The notes: generated by a model not told the origin, from the sequence alone. A stretch of 7,313 nucleotides of DNA from Thermoflexus sp042408365 (GCF_042408365.1 NZ_JBHOQJ010000222.1:1-7313); one strand, 5' to 3'. Positions 1 to 5,815 are shown, numbered from the stretch's first letter. Numbers and translations: made by a program.

Positions 1-1
1 C

Positions 2-1672
2 CCGGGCGGCACCACCCCCCGCGGCCAGGAGCGGGGCACCGGCGGGCTGTGGGGTGGGGTGACGATCTTCGAGACCGGCCCCGTGGCGCTGCTCCACCTC
101 ACCCATTCCGCCTTCCCCCAACCCAAGGGCTGGCGCCTGAAGGTGGACCTCACCTTCGATGCCCGCCACGCCGGCCCGGTGGAGGTGCGCCTCTCGCTCC
201 ACCCGGATAACTTCGAGGGGGAATCGTTCGCTACAACCCGCCGGGTGAACCTAGCAGCGGGACGGCAGACGCTTTCTCTCATTTGGGATCTCCCCGATCT
301 CCCTCGTTGGGAGATCGGGGAGCATGGGTTCCCTCATCTATATCGCTTGGAAGCGGCGCTGGCGGATCAACGCCTCACCGCTCCCCTCGGCTTCCGCACG
401 ATCGCTCAAGACGGCTCATGGCTGCTTTTGAACGGGCGACGGGTCTTCCTGCGAGGGACGAACATCATCCCCACCCAGTGGCTGGCGGCCTACACTTCGG
501 CGGACGCCGCCCGCGATGTCCAGCTGCTGAAGGAAGCGAACCTCAACGCGGTTCGGGTGCATGCCCACCTCACCCATCCGGCTTTCTATGAAGCCTGCGA
601 CCGGGAGGGGATTTTGGTGTGGCAGGACTTCCCGCTTCAGTGGGGGTATGCGGAGGACGAGGCCTTCGCCCAGGAGGCGGTGCGTCAGGCCCGGGCGATG
701 GTCGAGCAATTCGGCGCCCACCCATGCATCTTCCTCTGGTGCGCGCACAACGAGCCCACCCACAACCGTTACACCCTGGCCCCGGTGGTGGCCGCGGCCA
801 TCCGCGCTGCGGATCCCACGCGCCTGGTGAAGGAGGCCTCGGATTTCCGAGAGCATCCCTACCCCGGATGGTATTGGGGGCATATGCGGGACTTCCAGGC
901 GCTGCCCGGCGCGCCGCTGCCCTCCGAGTTCGGCGCCCAGGCCCTGCCCCGCGCCGAGCTGCTCCGCCGGGCCCTGGGAGAGGATGCGTGGCCGCCGAAG
1001 TGGGAGACGTGGGTCTACCATAATTTCCAACCGGAGCAGACGTTCCGGATCGCCGGGATCGAGATCGGCGACAGCCTGGAGGCTTTCGTGGAGAACAGCC
1101 AGCGTTACCAAGCCCAGCTGATCGAATTCGCGATCCATACCTACCGGCGAGCCAAGGGGAAGGTCGTCGGCTACTTCCACTTTATGTTCGTTGAGCCCTG
1201 GGAGGGGATCACCTGGGCCGTGCTGGATGTAGAGCGGGTCCCCAAACGCGGCTACTTCGCCCTCCAGCAGGCCTCCAGCCCGGTGCTGATCTCCATCGTG
1301 CCCTATGTGGAACGGGCCGGGGTGGGCCAGCCGCCCTTCCGGGAGATCTGGGCGATCTCCGACTTGGACCGCCCGGTCTCTCTCCGGGTTTCCCTGCGCC
1401 TGGAAGGGCCGGTGGCCTTGCCCCTGGGGGAGATGACGGTGGACCTGGCCCCCCATGAGGCGCGCTGCCTGATGAACGTGATGGAGCTTTTCGAGGCTCC
1501 CCTCGAGACGCGGGAGGCATTGGATGCGGCAGAATCCATGCTACGGAAGCTTCCGCCCGGCCGCTATCAGGTGATCGCCGAGGCCTGGGAAGGGGAGCGC
1601 CTCTGGTCCCGCCACGTGGTGGAGATCGAATACCTGAAGCCGCTGATGCCGGAGGAAGGAGGGTTCTGGTGA
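2..1672 (+). CDS. Glycoside hydrolase family 2 protein, beta-mannosidase-like (5' end outside the window)
   Basis: This is the C-terminal part of a GH2 retaining glycosidase, which hydrolyses terminal beta-linked sugars. The frame stays open to the left edge, and upstream residues (RGTGGLWGGV) look like the family's N-terminal sugar-binding domain, so the GTG at 59 is not the true start. Counting from that GTG, an immunoglobulin-like domain spans roughly residues 25-115. The TIM barrel begins near LNGRRVFLRGTN (about 124-135). The acid/base glutamate is E232 in WCAHNEP and the likely nucleophile is E290 in PSEFGAQ. The motif CDREGILVWQDFP is typical of beta-mannosidase-like members. A C-terminal beta domain follows from about residue 400, and the protein ends at a TGA. 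No signal peptide can be judged because the N-terminus is missing. The exact sugar specificity (mannoside, galactoside or glucuronide) is uncertain. It converges on the DUF1858 gene with a 44-bp gap and has no evident link to the nitrite genes. Confidence 0.9.
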   Translation, partial: PGGTTPRGQERGTGGLWGGVTIFETGPVALLHLTHSAFPQPKGWRLKVDLTFDARHAGPVEVRLSLHPDNFEGESFATTRRVNLAAGRQTLSLIWDLPDLPRWEIGEHGFPHLYRLEAALADQRLTAPLGFRTIAQDGSWLLLNGRRVFLRGTNIIPTQWLAAYTSADAARDVQLLKEANLNAVRVHAHLTHPAFYEACDREGILVWQDFPLQWGYAEDEAFAQEAVRQARAMVEQFGAHPCIFLWCAHNEPTHNRYTLAPVVAAAIRAADPTRLVKEASDFREHPYPGWYWGHMRDFQALPGAPLPSEFGAQALPRAELLRRALGEDAWPPKWETWVYHNFQPEQTFRIAGIEIGDSLEAFVENSQRYQAQLIEFAIHTYRRAKGKVVGYFHFMFVEPWEGITWAVLDVERVPKRGYFALQQASSPVLISIVPYVERAGVGQPPFREIWAISDLDRPVSLRVSLRLEGPVALPLGEMTVDLAPHEARCLMNVMELFEAPLETREALDAAESMLRKLPPGRYQVIAEAWEGERLWSRHVVEIEYLKPLMPEEGGFW

Positions 1673-1716
1673 AGAAATCAGGCCCCCGACCCCCTCCGCG
1701 GGGAGAGGAGGAAGTC

Positions 1717-1956
1717 TCAGGGGGCTGAGCGGCTCTTTCGGCGCCGACTCAGCCCCCGTGCGCTGCCGGCGCATAATTCTTGGATTTCTTGAACCAGCTG
1801 ATCCACCCCGATCCCGTACACGCGGGCGGCATCGGCCAGCGTCTCCAATCCCGCCAGGGCGCACACCGGACACCACATCCCGTAACGCACCAGGACCTCC
1901 CGGGATCCGGGGCAGCGCTCCAGGAGCTCCTCGACGGACCACCGCGGATCGATCAT
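1717..1956 (-). CDS. DUF1858-domain small CxxC protein
   Basis: This 79-residue protein is almost entirely one DUF1858 domain (about residues 3-62). The pattern is a helix (VEELLERCP), then VLVRYGMWCPVC, then LETLADAARVYGIGVDQLVQEI. The paired cysteines C29 and C32 form the family's CxxC and could bind a metal or cycle as a redox pair; further cysteines are C15 and C62. It has no signal peptide or membrane segment, so it should be cytoplasmic. The biochemical role of the family is not established. To my knowledge such proteins often occur near nitrate, nitrite and NO metabolism genes, which fits its position in the same orientation as crp, nirK and the NnrS-like gene. The start is well supported by an AGGAGG five bases upstream. 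The basic tail after residue 63 (ARGLSRRRKSRSAP) is encoded by an inverted repeat and is probably not part of the fold. The 374-bp gap upstream suggests its own promoter. Confidence 0.8.
   Translation of the reverse strand: MIDPRWSVEELLERCPGSREVLVRYGMWCPVCALAGLETLADAARVYGIGVDQLVQEIQELCAGSARGLSRRRKSRSAP
1720..1757. repeat. Inverted repeat overlapping the 3' end of the DUF1858 gene
   Basis: Arms GGGGGCTGAG (1720-1729) and CTCAGCCCCC (1748-1757) are perfectly complementary. An additional inner CGGC/GCCG pairing (1730-1733 with 1743-1746) makes a long stem. It lies between the convergent GH2 and DUF1858 genes and could help end transcription from either side. Neither side has a following T-run, so it is not a classical intrinsic terminator. 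It encodes the non-conserved basic tail of the DUF1858 protein. Confidence 0.6.
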
Positions 1957-1961
1957 CGCGA

Positions 1962-1967
1962 CCTCCT
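1962..1967 (-). promoter_or_regulatory. Ribosome binding site of the DUF1858 gene
   Basis: The minus strand reads AGGAGG with a 5-base spacer (TCGCG) before the ATG at 1956. This full-consensus Shine-Dalgarno fixes the start codon and argues that this short frame is a real gene. Confidence 0.8.
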
Positions 1968-1999
1968 ACTTACTTAAGGCGCTTTCCATCCGACTTCGT

Positions 2000-2038
2000 G
2001 GGGGATAGGGGGCGAGCCGGGCTCGCCCCCTATCCCCC
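2000..2038. repeat. Long perfect hairpin (first half of compound repeat, copy 1)
   Basis: The arms at 2000-2017 (GGGGGATAGGGGGCGAGC) and 2021-2038 are perfectly complementary over 18 bp, with a 3-base loop (CGG). Neither strand shows a T-run after the stem, so it is better explained as an intergenic repeat than as a simple terminator. It abuts the second hairpin at 2034-2072. Confidence 0.8.
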
Positions 2039-2072
2039 CTCCCCACGGTCCAAAGGGCCGTGGGGAGGGGGG
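2034..2072. repeat. Second hairpin of compound intergenic repeat, copy 1
   Basis: The arms CCCCCCTCCCCACGG (2034-2048) and CCGTGGGGAGGGGGG (2058-2072) form a perfect 15-bp stem around the loop TCCAAAGGG. The core CCCTCCCCACGG(T/C)CCAAAGGGCCGTG recurs at 7288-7313 with one difference (T in place of C), so this is a dispersed repeat family and not an isolated hairpin. Its left arm shares the CCCCC block with the right arm of the previous hairpin, so the two structures compete or stack. Confidence 0.8.
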
Positions 2073-2309
2073 ATAAAAGAGGGTGGGATTATCCGTTCCC
2101 TCCACGGTATATCCCCCAAAACGTGGAAGACGCATTACTCCGATAATTTCTGATATCACGGAAGCTGTGCCGTTCGGGACCTGTGAAAGGAGGCAGAAGG
2201 GCCCCGTCTCCAAAAGCCCTACCAGGGAACCAGTTGCGTAACCTCTAATTAGCTTAACGAACCTTCCCCGACCGAACCTTGCGCAAGCACAACATCCTGG
2301 AGATTTGGG

Positions 2310-2332
2310 AGGCCGCCTTCGGCGGCCTTTTT
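2310..2332 (+). terminator. Intrinsic terminator-like hairpin with T-run (plus strand)
   Basis: An 8-bp stem, AGGCCGCC (2310-2317) and GGCGGCCT (2321-2328), has a TTC loop and runs into five Ts (2328-2332). This is the classical Rho-independent form for plus-strand transcripts. Read on the minus strand, the same stem sits just after the crp stop codon but is followed by TCCCAAATC, so it would end crp transcripts only weakly. It may be bidirectional. Confidence 0.65.
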
Positions 2333-3068
2333 AGGAACCGCCTTGCGGGCTCTCCAGCTCCTCCGCCAGGGCCACCAGGGCGTGGGGCTTCCGTAGAAGG
2401 ATCCGCCGTCGTCCCAAGCGCACCCAGCCGGATCGCTGCCACCGGTTCAGCACGCGACTGACGGTATGCAGCCGGGTCCCGCACAGCTCCGCCAGCTCCT
2501 CCCGGGTGAGGGGCAACATCAGCTCGATCCCCTCCTCGGTCCGCCGGCCCAACCGGCCGGCCAGTCGCACCAGCGCCCGGGCCAGCCGCCGCTCCACTCG
2601 GAGGGCGCTGACCTCAAGCAGCCGTCGATGGGTTTCATGCAACCGCTCCGCCAGGAGGCGGAGGATCCGCAAAGCGATCTCCGGATGCCGAAGGAGGAAC
2701 TCCCGAAAGACCGCCCCGGGGATCCACAGGGCCCGACAGGGGCTGATCGCCTGGGCGGAGGCCGGATACGGTTGATCGGCGAAGAGCGCGATCAGGCCCA
2801 AGGGCTCCCCTGGACCCACCATCTGGACCACGGCCTCCTGCCCTGCGACATCCGTCTGAACGACCTTCACATATCCCTCCAGGAGCATGTAAAGGCCTTC
2901 CGCCGGATCGCCCTCCAGGAAAAGAAAGCGCCCCGCCGGCCACGCCCGCCACGCCCCAGCCCGGATGAGCATCCTCAGCTCCTCCGGAGGCACCCCTCGG
3001 AAGAGCGGGTGCGCATCAAGGGCCTCCATCACCTGGGACTCCCTGAGCCCTGGCTTCCCCCTGCCCAT
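2331..3068 (-). CDS. Crp/Fnr-family transcriptional regulator
   Basis: This 245-residue protein has the usual Crp/Fnr length and order. An N-terminal cyclic-nucleotide-binding-like beta barrel spans about residues 20-110 (HPLFRGVPPEEL, FLEGDPAEGLYMLLEGYVKV). A long dimerisation helix spans about 118-155, and a winged helix-turn-helix about 160-235 (LTREELAELCGTRLHTVSRVLNRW). Only two cysteines (C111, C196) are present, so an FNR-type iron-sulfur cluster is excluded. The CRP cAMP-phosphate arginine is not evident in the PYPASAQAI segment, so cAMP is an unlikely ligand. By context, a DNR/NnrR-like NO or redox sensor is the best guess. The recognition helix has H201 where FNR and CRP have a DNA-contacting glutamate (HTVSR in place of ETxSR). 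A GGAG eight bases upstream supports the 3068 start; M14 at 3029 is an alternative. It lies 192 bp downstream of nirK on the same strand and is the probable local regulator. Confidence 0.88.
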   Translation of the reverse strand: MGRGKPGLRESQVMEALDAHPLFRGVPPEELRMLIRAGAWRAWPAGRFLFLEGDPAEGLYMLLEGYVKVVQTDVAGQEAVVQMVGPGEPLGLIALFADQPYPASAQAISPCRALWIPGAVFREFLLRHPEIALRILRLLAERLHETHRRLLEVSALRVERRLARALVRLAGRLGRRTEEGIELMLPLTREELAELCGTRLHTVSRVLNRWQRSGWVRLGRRRILLRKPHALVALAEELESPQGGS

Positions 3069-3208
3069 CGCGGCGTTCTCCGATCGCAGGTACCCGCCCC
3101 CACGCTTCGCCTTCGGGAGACCTTGCGCACAGATCCCCTCGGGCGCCTTGTCCTTCAGTTTACCATCCCGAGAAGGGTGAAGCGGGACGCTTCCCTTTCT
3201 CCGAAAGC

Positions 3209-3237
3209 GAGGGGGCGTGTCCTCCGCACGCCCCCTC
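3209..3237 (-). terminator. Hairpin downstream of nirK
   Basis: Perfect 11-bp arms GAGGGGGCGTG (3209-3219) and CACGCCCCCTC (3227-3237) enclose a 7-base loop. The stem begins 24 bases after the nirK stop on the minus strand and is followed there by GCTTTCGG, a poor U tract. It probably ends or attenuates the nirK transcript, or stabilises its 3' end, separating it from crp. The plus-strand side has no T-run. Confidence 0.5.
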
Positions 3238-3260
3238 AGCGAAACACTGCCTTCAACCGA

Positions 3261-4334
3261 TTAGTGTCCGGATCCCACCGATGGCGTTCCCTGGAACAGA
3301 TCCGGCCGCTCCGGCCCCTCGACCTCCAGGTAACCTGCCAGCCCCCGCAACATCCGCCACAACGCGTGGTCCACCAGAACGTAACGGCCGGGGACCTCAG
3401 CGGTGAACTCGAAAATCGCCGCGGAGCCGGGCGGCACGAGGAACGTTTCCTCGTTGGCGACGAAGGTCTCGGGCGCCCCGGCGTACACCCGATCGAAGAT
3501 CTCCCCGATAATGTGGAAGTTCGATCCCACATTCGGGCCGCCCACCCCGAAGAAGAGGCGGATCCGCTCGCCGGTCCGGGCCTTCATGGGATAGAGCTCC
3601 GTGAGGGCTTGGGTGTGGCCGTTGAAGGTGAAATACTCCGGCCGCTCGGCCTGTGCCTTCGCCGAGTCAAAGGACTGAAGGCCGCCCTGGCCGAAAGCGT
3701 CCGAGGTATACCATTCCCCTTGCACCACGTAGAACTCCCGGTCGGCCGGCGGGAGCCCGCCCTTCGGCTCCACCACGATGATCCCGTACATCCCCATGGC
3801 GATGTGCAACGGCGCGGGTGGATAGGCGCAGTGATAGATATAAGCACCGGTCTTCAGCGCCTTGAAGGTGAGCGTCCGGCTCTCCCCCGGGGCCACTGTG
3901 GTGACCGTTGCGCCGCCTCCCGGCCCGGTGACCGCGTGGAGATCGATGTTGTGCGAGACGTGGTTTTCGGGCGGGTTCGTCAAGTGGATCACCACCGTGT
4001 CCCCCTCCATCACCCGGATCAGGGGGCCAGGCACCGTCCCATTGAAGGTCCAGAACGGAAAAGCCACGCCGGGGGCGAGCTCCGCCACTACCTCCCGCAC
4101 CGTTAAGGTCACCTCCACCGTGGTCGGCTCGGTCCGCCGGATCGGCGGAGGAACGTCCGCGGGATCCCGGGCGACCAGGACCTTTGGCTCTCCAGGGGTA
4201 GGGGTGGGACGCATATGGGCTTCGGCGGGAGTTGGGGTGGAAGCGGAGGACGCCGCCGGCGAGGATGACGGAACCGCGCATGCGGTCGTGACCAAGAGGA
4301 GCCAGCCGATCACAAGCCAGCGGGGCGGGGCCAT
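3261..4334 (-). CDS. nirK: Copper-containing nitrite reductase, NirK type, probable lipoprotein
   Basis: This protein reduces nitrite to nitric oxide using a type 1 copper for electron entry and a type 2 copper for catalysis. It works as a trimer of two-domain cupredoxins outside the cytoplasmic membrane. Counted from M1 at 4334 (357 residues), the type 1 ligands are H128, C169, H177 and M182 (SHNIDLH; YIYHCAYPPAPLHIAMGM). The type 2 ligands are H133, H168, H274 (NFHIIGE) and H323 (VDHAL), and the catalytic aspartate is D131. All are present, so the enzyme should be active. The N-terminus is a basic-hydrophobic signal ending VTTAC, with C19 as probable lipid site. T at -3 makes the lipobox imperfect. 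A Ser/Pro/Thr/Ala-rich linker to about residue 45 follows. The start is chosen because GGAGG lies six bases upstream; the frame stays open to an ATG at 4442, but the ATGs at 4349, 4367 and 4442 have no comparable site. The same-strand neighbours, an NnrS-like gene upstream and crp downstream, fit nitrite/NO metabolism. Confidence 0.93.
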   Translation of the reverse strand: MAPPRWLVIGWLLLVTTACAVPSSSPAASSASTPTPAEAHMRPTPTPGEPKVLVARDPADVPPPIRRTEPTTVEVTLTVREVVAELAPGVAFPFWTFNGTVPGPLIRVMEGDTVVIHLTNPPENHVSHNIDLHAVTGPGGGATVTTVAPGESRTLTFKALKTGAYIYHCAYPPAPLHIAMGMYGIIVVEPKGGLPPADREFYVVQGEWYTSDAFGQGGLQSFDSAKAQAERPEYFTFNGHTQALTELYPMKARTGERIRLFFGVGGPNVGSNFHIIGEIFDRVYAGAPETFVANEETFLVPPGSAAIFEFTAEVPGRYVLVDHALWRMLRGLAGYLEVEGPERPDLFQGTPSVGSGH

Positions 4335-4340
4335 GATTTG

Positions 4341-4345
4341 CCTCC
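4341..4345 (-). promoter_or_regulatory. Ribosome binding site deciding the nirK start
   Basis: The minus strand reads GGAGG then six bases (CAAATC) before the ATG at 4334. The frame is open further upstream, but only this ATG places a hydrophobic signal sequence directly at the N-terminus, so the site and the protein agree. Confidence 0.75.
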
Positions 4346-4415
4346 AGAGCATGGATTCTGGCCCCATGTTCTCACGACCCGCCCGAACGCTGGTTAAGAG
4401 GGCACAAAAAACGAA

Positions 4416-4473
4416 CGTGACATTCCTCGCTGGATCGGGCAACGTGGGTCATCGTCAACCCGTTACATTCCTC
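4416..4473. repeat. Paired 13-bp direct repeats upstream of nirK
   Basis: CGTGACATTCCTC (4416-4428) and CGTTACATTCCTC (4461-4473) differ at one base and lie 45 bp apart, start to start, about 80-140 bp upstream of the nirK start. They flank the TTGACG candidate -35. Their placement suggests operator sites for a regulator. The protein that binds is unknown. Confidence 0.5.
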
Positions 4474-4562
4474 AAGGGCTCATAGGGCCCAGACGCACGC
4501 CTCACCCGCCAGGGGGAACCGTGAGGTGTGGGCCGATCGGCCAGCCGTGTCTTCCAGAAATC

Positions 4563-4591
4563 CCATCGACACCCATCGAGGCGGCCATCGA
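4563..4591. repeat. Three direct CCATCGA heptamers with near-helical spacing
   Basis: CCATCGA occurs at 4563-4569, 4573-4579 and 4585-4591, with start-to-start distances of 10 and 12 bp, just downstream of the NnrS-like stop codon. On the nirK strand they read TCGATGG. Spacing near one helical turn is typical of sites for response regulators that bind direct repeats. It could also be chance in GC-rich DNA. Confidence 0.4.
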
Positions 4592-4604
4592 AGCTTGGAA
4601 AGCG

Positions 4605-5693
4605 TTAAGAGGTTGTAAACGGGTTCGCAACGGATTTCCGCCCCTTCCGGATCGCCCGGGCCATCAGGAGCAGGAACAACAGGATCGCCGCGCCGTTGAG
4701 CAAGCCGCCCCATCGCCGAACCTCGAACACCCCTCCCAGATCCCCGGCGAGGCGAAGGATCAGGGAGAAATGGAGAAGCGCCAGCGGGAGGTAGAGGGCG
4801 CTGCTGAACGGAAGGTTCACCCGGAGCACGGCCGGGAAGATGATGAGGGCGTGGCCGAAGATCATCGAGAACACGAAGCCCACCAGCACCGCGTGCAGCC
4901 GCGCATCGTGGAGCGGCCCGGCGGGGGCTTCGCCCGGGAGCCATTCCAGCGCCCCGCCAACCCCCAGCCAGACATAACCCGCCAACATGCAGATCGCGAT
5001 ATAGCGCACCAGCCCACGTTGGCGCACCGTGCGGCGGGCGATGTCGTACCGAGCCAGCCAGGCCGCCAGGGCCAGCCATCCCAACCCCAGCACCCGCCTT
5101 CCCCACACCGGGAGGATCAAGCCCAAGACCAACCCTAAGAGGACCAGCCCCACGCCCGCCCAGAAGGGCCCGGCGAGCCCCCGCCCCCGGGGGACCAACC
5201 GGGCGAGCTCCAGCCGCTCGCCGAGGATGGTGAGCACCAGGAACGCCGTCCACCACGGCGTCGCGAGCGCCAGCGAGCCGCTCTGGAGCCAAACCAGGTG
5301 TCCAACCCCCCATACGGCAGCCCCCAACCCCAGAACCCGGATCGAGGGATCCGGACGCTGCCGGGCGGCGCCGATGAAGAACGCCGTCAACGCCGCCGCG
5401 CTGCCCAGGAACAGCCCAGCGCTCAGACCCGTGGGGGACGTCAGGAGCAGGGTGAGACTCCCCCAGGCGGCCAGGATCGGCGCCGCCCACGACCATCGAG
5501 GGCCGACGACCGCCCGCTCGAGGGTGATCAAGGTGCCCAGGAAACCGGAGATCATCAGCGCCCCATGGGCGGCCGGCCAGGCCGGGTTCGGCCGGGGCAG
5601 CGGCCACCCGATGCGGATCCACCCCGCCCATATGCCGACCAGCAAGGTGATCATCCCGATCGCCATCAACGGAAACCGCATCCGCAAAGGCAT
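4605..5693 (-). CDS. Polytopic membrane protein, NnrS-like
   Basis: This 362-residue, very hydrophobic protein has about 12 predicted transmembrane helices, roughly at 7-28, 40-60, 67-86, 88-108, 118-138, 146-165, 175-198, 202-219, 230-252, 268-292, 300-318 and 330-350. Histidines lie within or next to helices (PAAHGALMISGFLGTLITLE; LHDARLHAVLVGFVFSMIFG; FGHALIIFPA; LLHFSL). This resembles NnrS (PF05940), a 12-helix heme/copper membrane protein linked to NO stress and denitrification. The canonical NnrS HxHEM motif is not present, so assignment to that family is tentative. A histidine-rich helical bundle beside nirK supports a role in NO tolerance or in metal or heme handling at the membrane. 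The frame is open to 5783, but an AGGAGG five bases before the ATG at 5693 fixes the start. It is the first gene of the minus-strand group and is divergent from NDH-2. Confidence 0.6.
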   Translation of the reverse strand: MPLRMRFPLMAIGMITLLVGIWAGWIRIGWPLPRPNPAWPAAHGALMISGFLGTLITLERAVVGPRWSWAAPILAAWGSLTLLLTSPTGLSAGLFLGSAAALTAFFIGAARQRPDPSIRVLGLGAAVWGVGHLVWLQSGSLALATPWWTAFLVLTILGERLELARLVPRGRGLAGPFWAGVGLVLLGLVLGLILPVWGRRVLGLGWLALAAWLARYDIARRTVRQRGLVRYIAICMLAGYVWLGVGGALEWLPGEAPAGPLHDARLHAVLVGFVFSMIFGHALIIFPAVLRVNLPFSSALYLPLALLHFSLILRLAGDLGGVFEVRRWGGLLNGAAILLFLLLMARAIRKGRKSVANPFTTS

Positions 5694-5698
5694 GGCGC

Positions 5699-5704
5699 CC
5701 TCCT
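5699..5704 (-). promoter_or_regulatory. Ribosome binding site deciding the NnrS-like start
   Basis: The minus strand reads AGGAGG with a 5-base spacer (GCGCC) before the ATG at 5693. The longer open frame to 5783 would add 30 residues (MQADIAGHFAST...) before the first membrane helix. I see no comparable site there, so the shorter form is preferred. Confidence 0.75.
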
Positions 5705-5815
5705 GGATCGGGAAAGCCGCGTTCTCCTTCAATCCTAAGAGCAGGAAAGTTGATGCGAAATGGCCCGCAATGTCTGCCTGCAAATCTATGTTAAACGACT
5801 CGGGCGATGCGCTCC

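Larger units (their letters stand above)
1957..2330. other. Gene-free stretch between the DUF1858 and crp genes
   Basis: This 374-bp region has no credible coding frame. From left to right it holds the DUF1858 ribosome binding site, a compound double hairpin (about 1994-2072), and an AT-richer segment (about 2073-2308) containing small palindromes such as TGATATCA, CTAATTAG and CTTGCGCAAG. A terminator-like hairpin sits at its right edge. The DUF1858 promoter must lie here if that gene is not co-transcribed with crp. I see no convincing -35/-10 pair and recognise no riboswitch or tRNA. Confidence 0.6.
4335..4604 (-). promoter_or_regulatory. nirK upstream control region
   Basis: These 270 bp between the NnrS-like stop and nirK contain no gene and an unusual density of short repeats. 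There are three direct heptamers (4563-4591), a 12-bp palindrome GGCCGATCGGCC (4531-4542), a stem CCTCAC/GTGAGG (4500-4505 with 4521-4526), and two near-identical 13-mers (4416-4428 and 4461-4473). A TTGACG on the minus strand (4453-4458) could be a -35 element, but the hexamer at the right distance (ATCCAG) is a poor -10. The length and content suggest nirK has its own regulated promoter rather than relying only on the upstream gene. Confidence 0.5.

Noticed and set aside
59..61. GTG as the start of the GH2 gene
   Set aside because: The frame is open to the left edge and upstream residues continue the family's N-terminal domain, so the gene is truncated by the window.
416..1456. 346-codon open frame on the minus strand
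   Set aside because: It is antisense to the GH2 gene, which has clear catalytic motifs. The translation is low-complexity and matches no family.
2276..2285. ACCTTGCGCA repeated at 3120-3129, possible crp autoregulatory site
   Set aside because: A 10-mer shared between two places in 7 kb is expected by chance many times over, and the second copy lacks the palindrome.
2073..2308. Possible riboswitch or tRNA
   Set aside because: No known riboswitch core motif, T-loop sequence or cloverleaf could be recognised on either strand.
2466..4106. 546-codon open frame on the plus strand
   Set aside because: It lies entirely antisense to the crp and nirK genes. Its translation is arginine/proline/histidine-rich with no recognisable domain, as expected for an antisense frame in GC-rich DNA.
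4531..4542. GGCCGATCGGCC palindrome as a specific operator
   Set aside because: It is a perfect 12-bp palindrome, but GC-rich palindromes of this kind are frequent in such genomes and nothing else singles it out.
4480..5631. 383-codon open frame on the minus strand in another frame
   Set aside because: It overlaps the NnrS-like gene on the same strand but lacks membrane helices and is rich in Gly/Arg/Pro, so it is a frame shadow.
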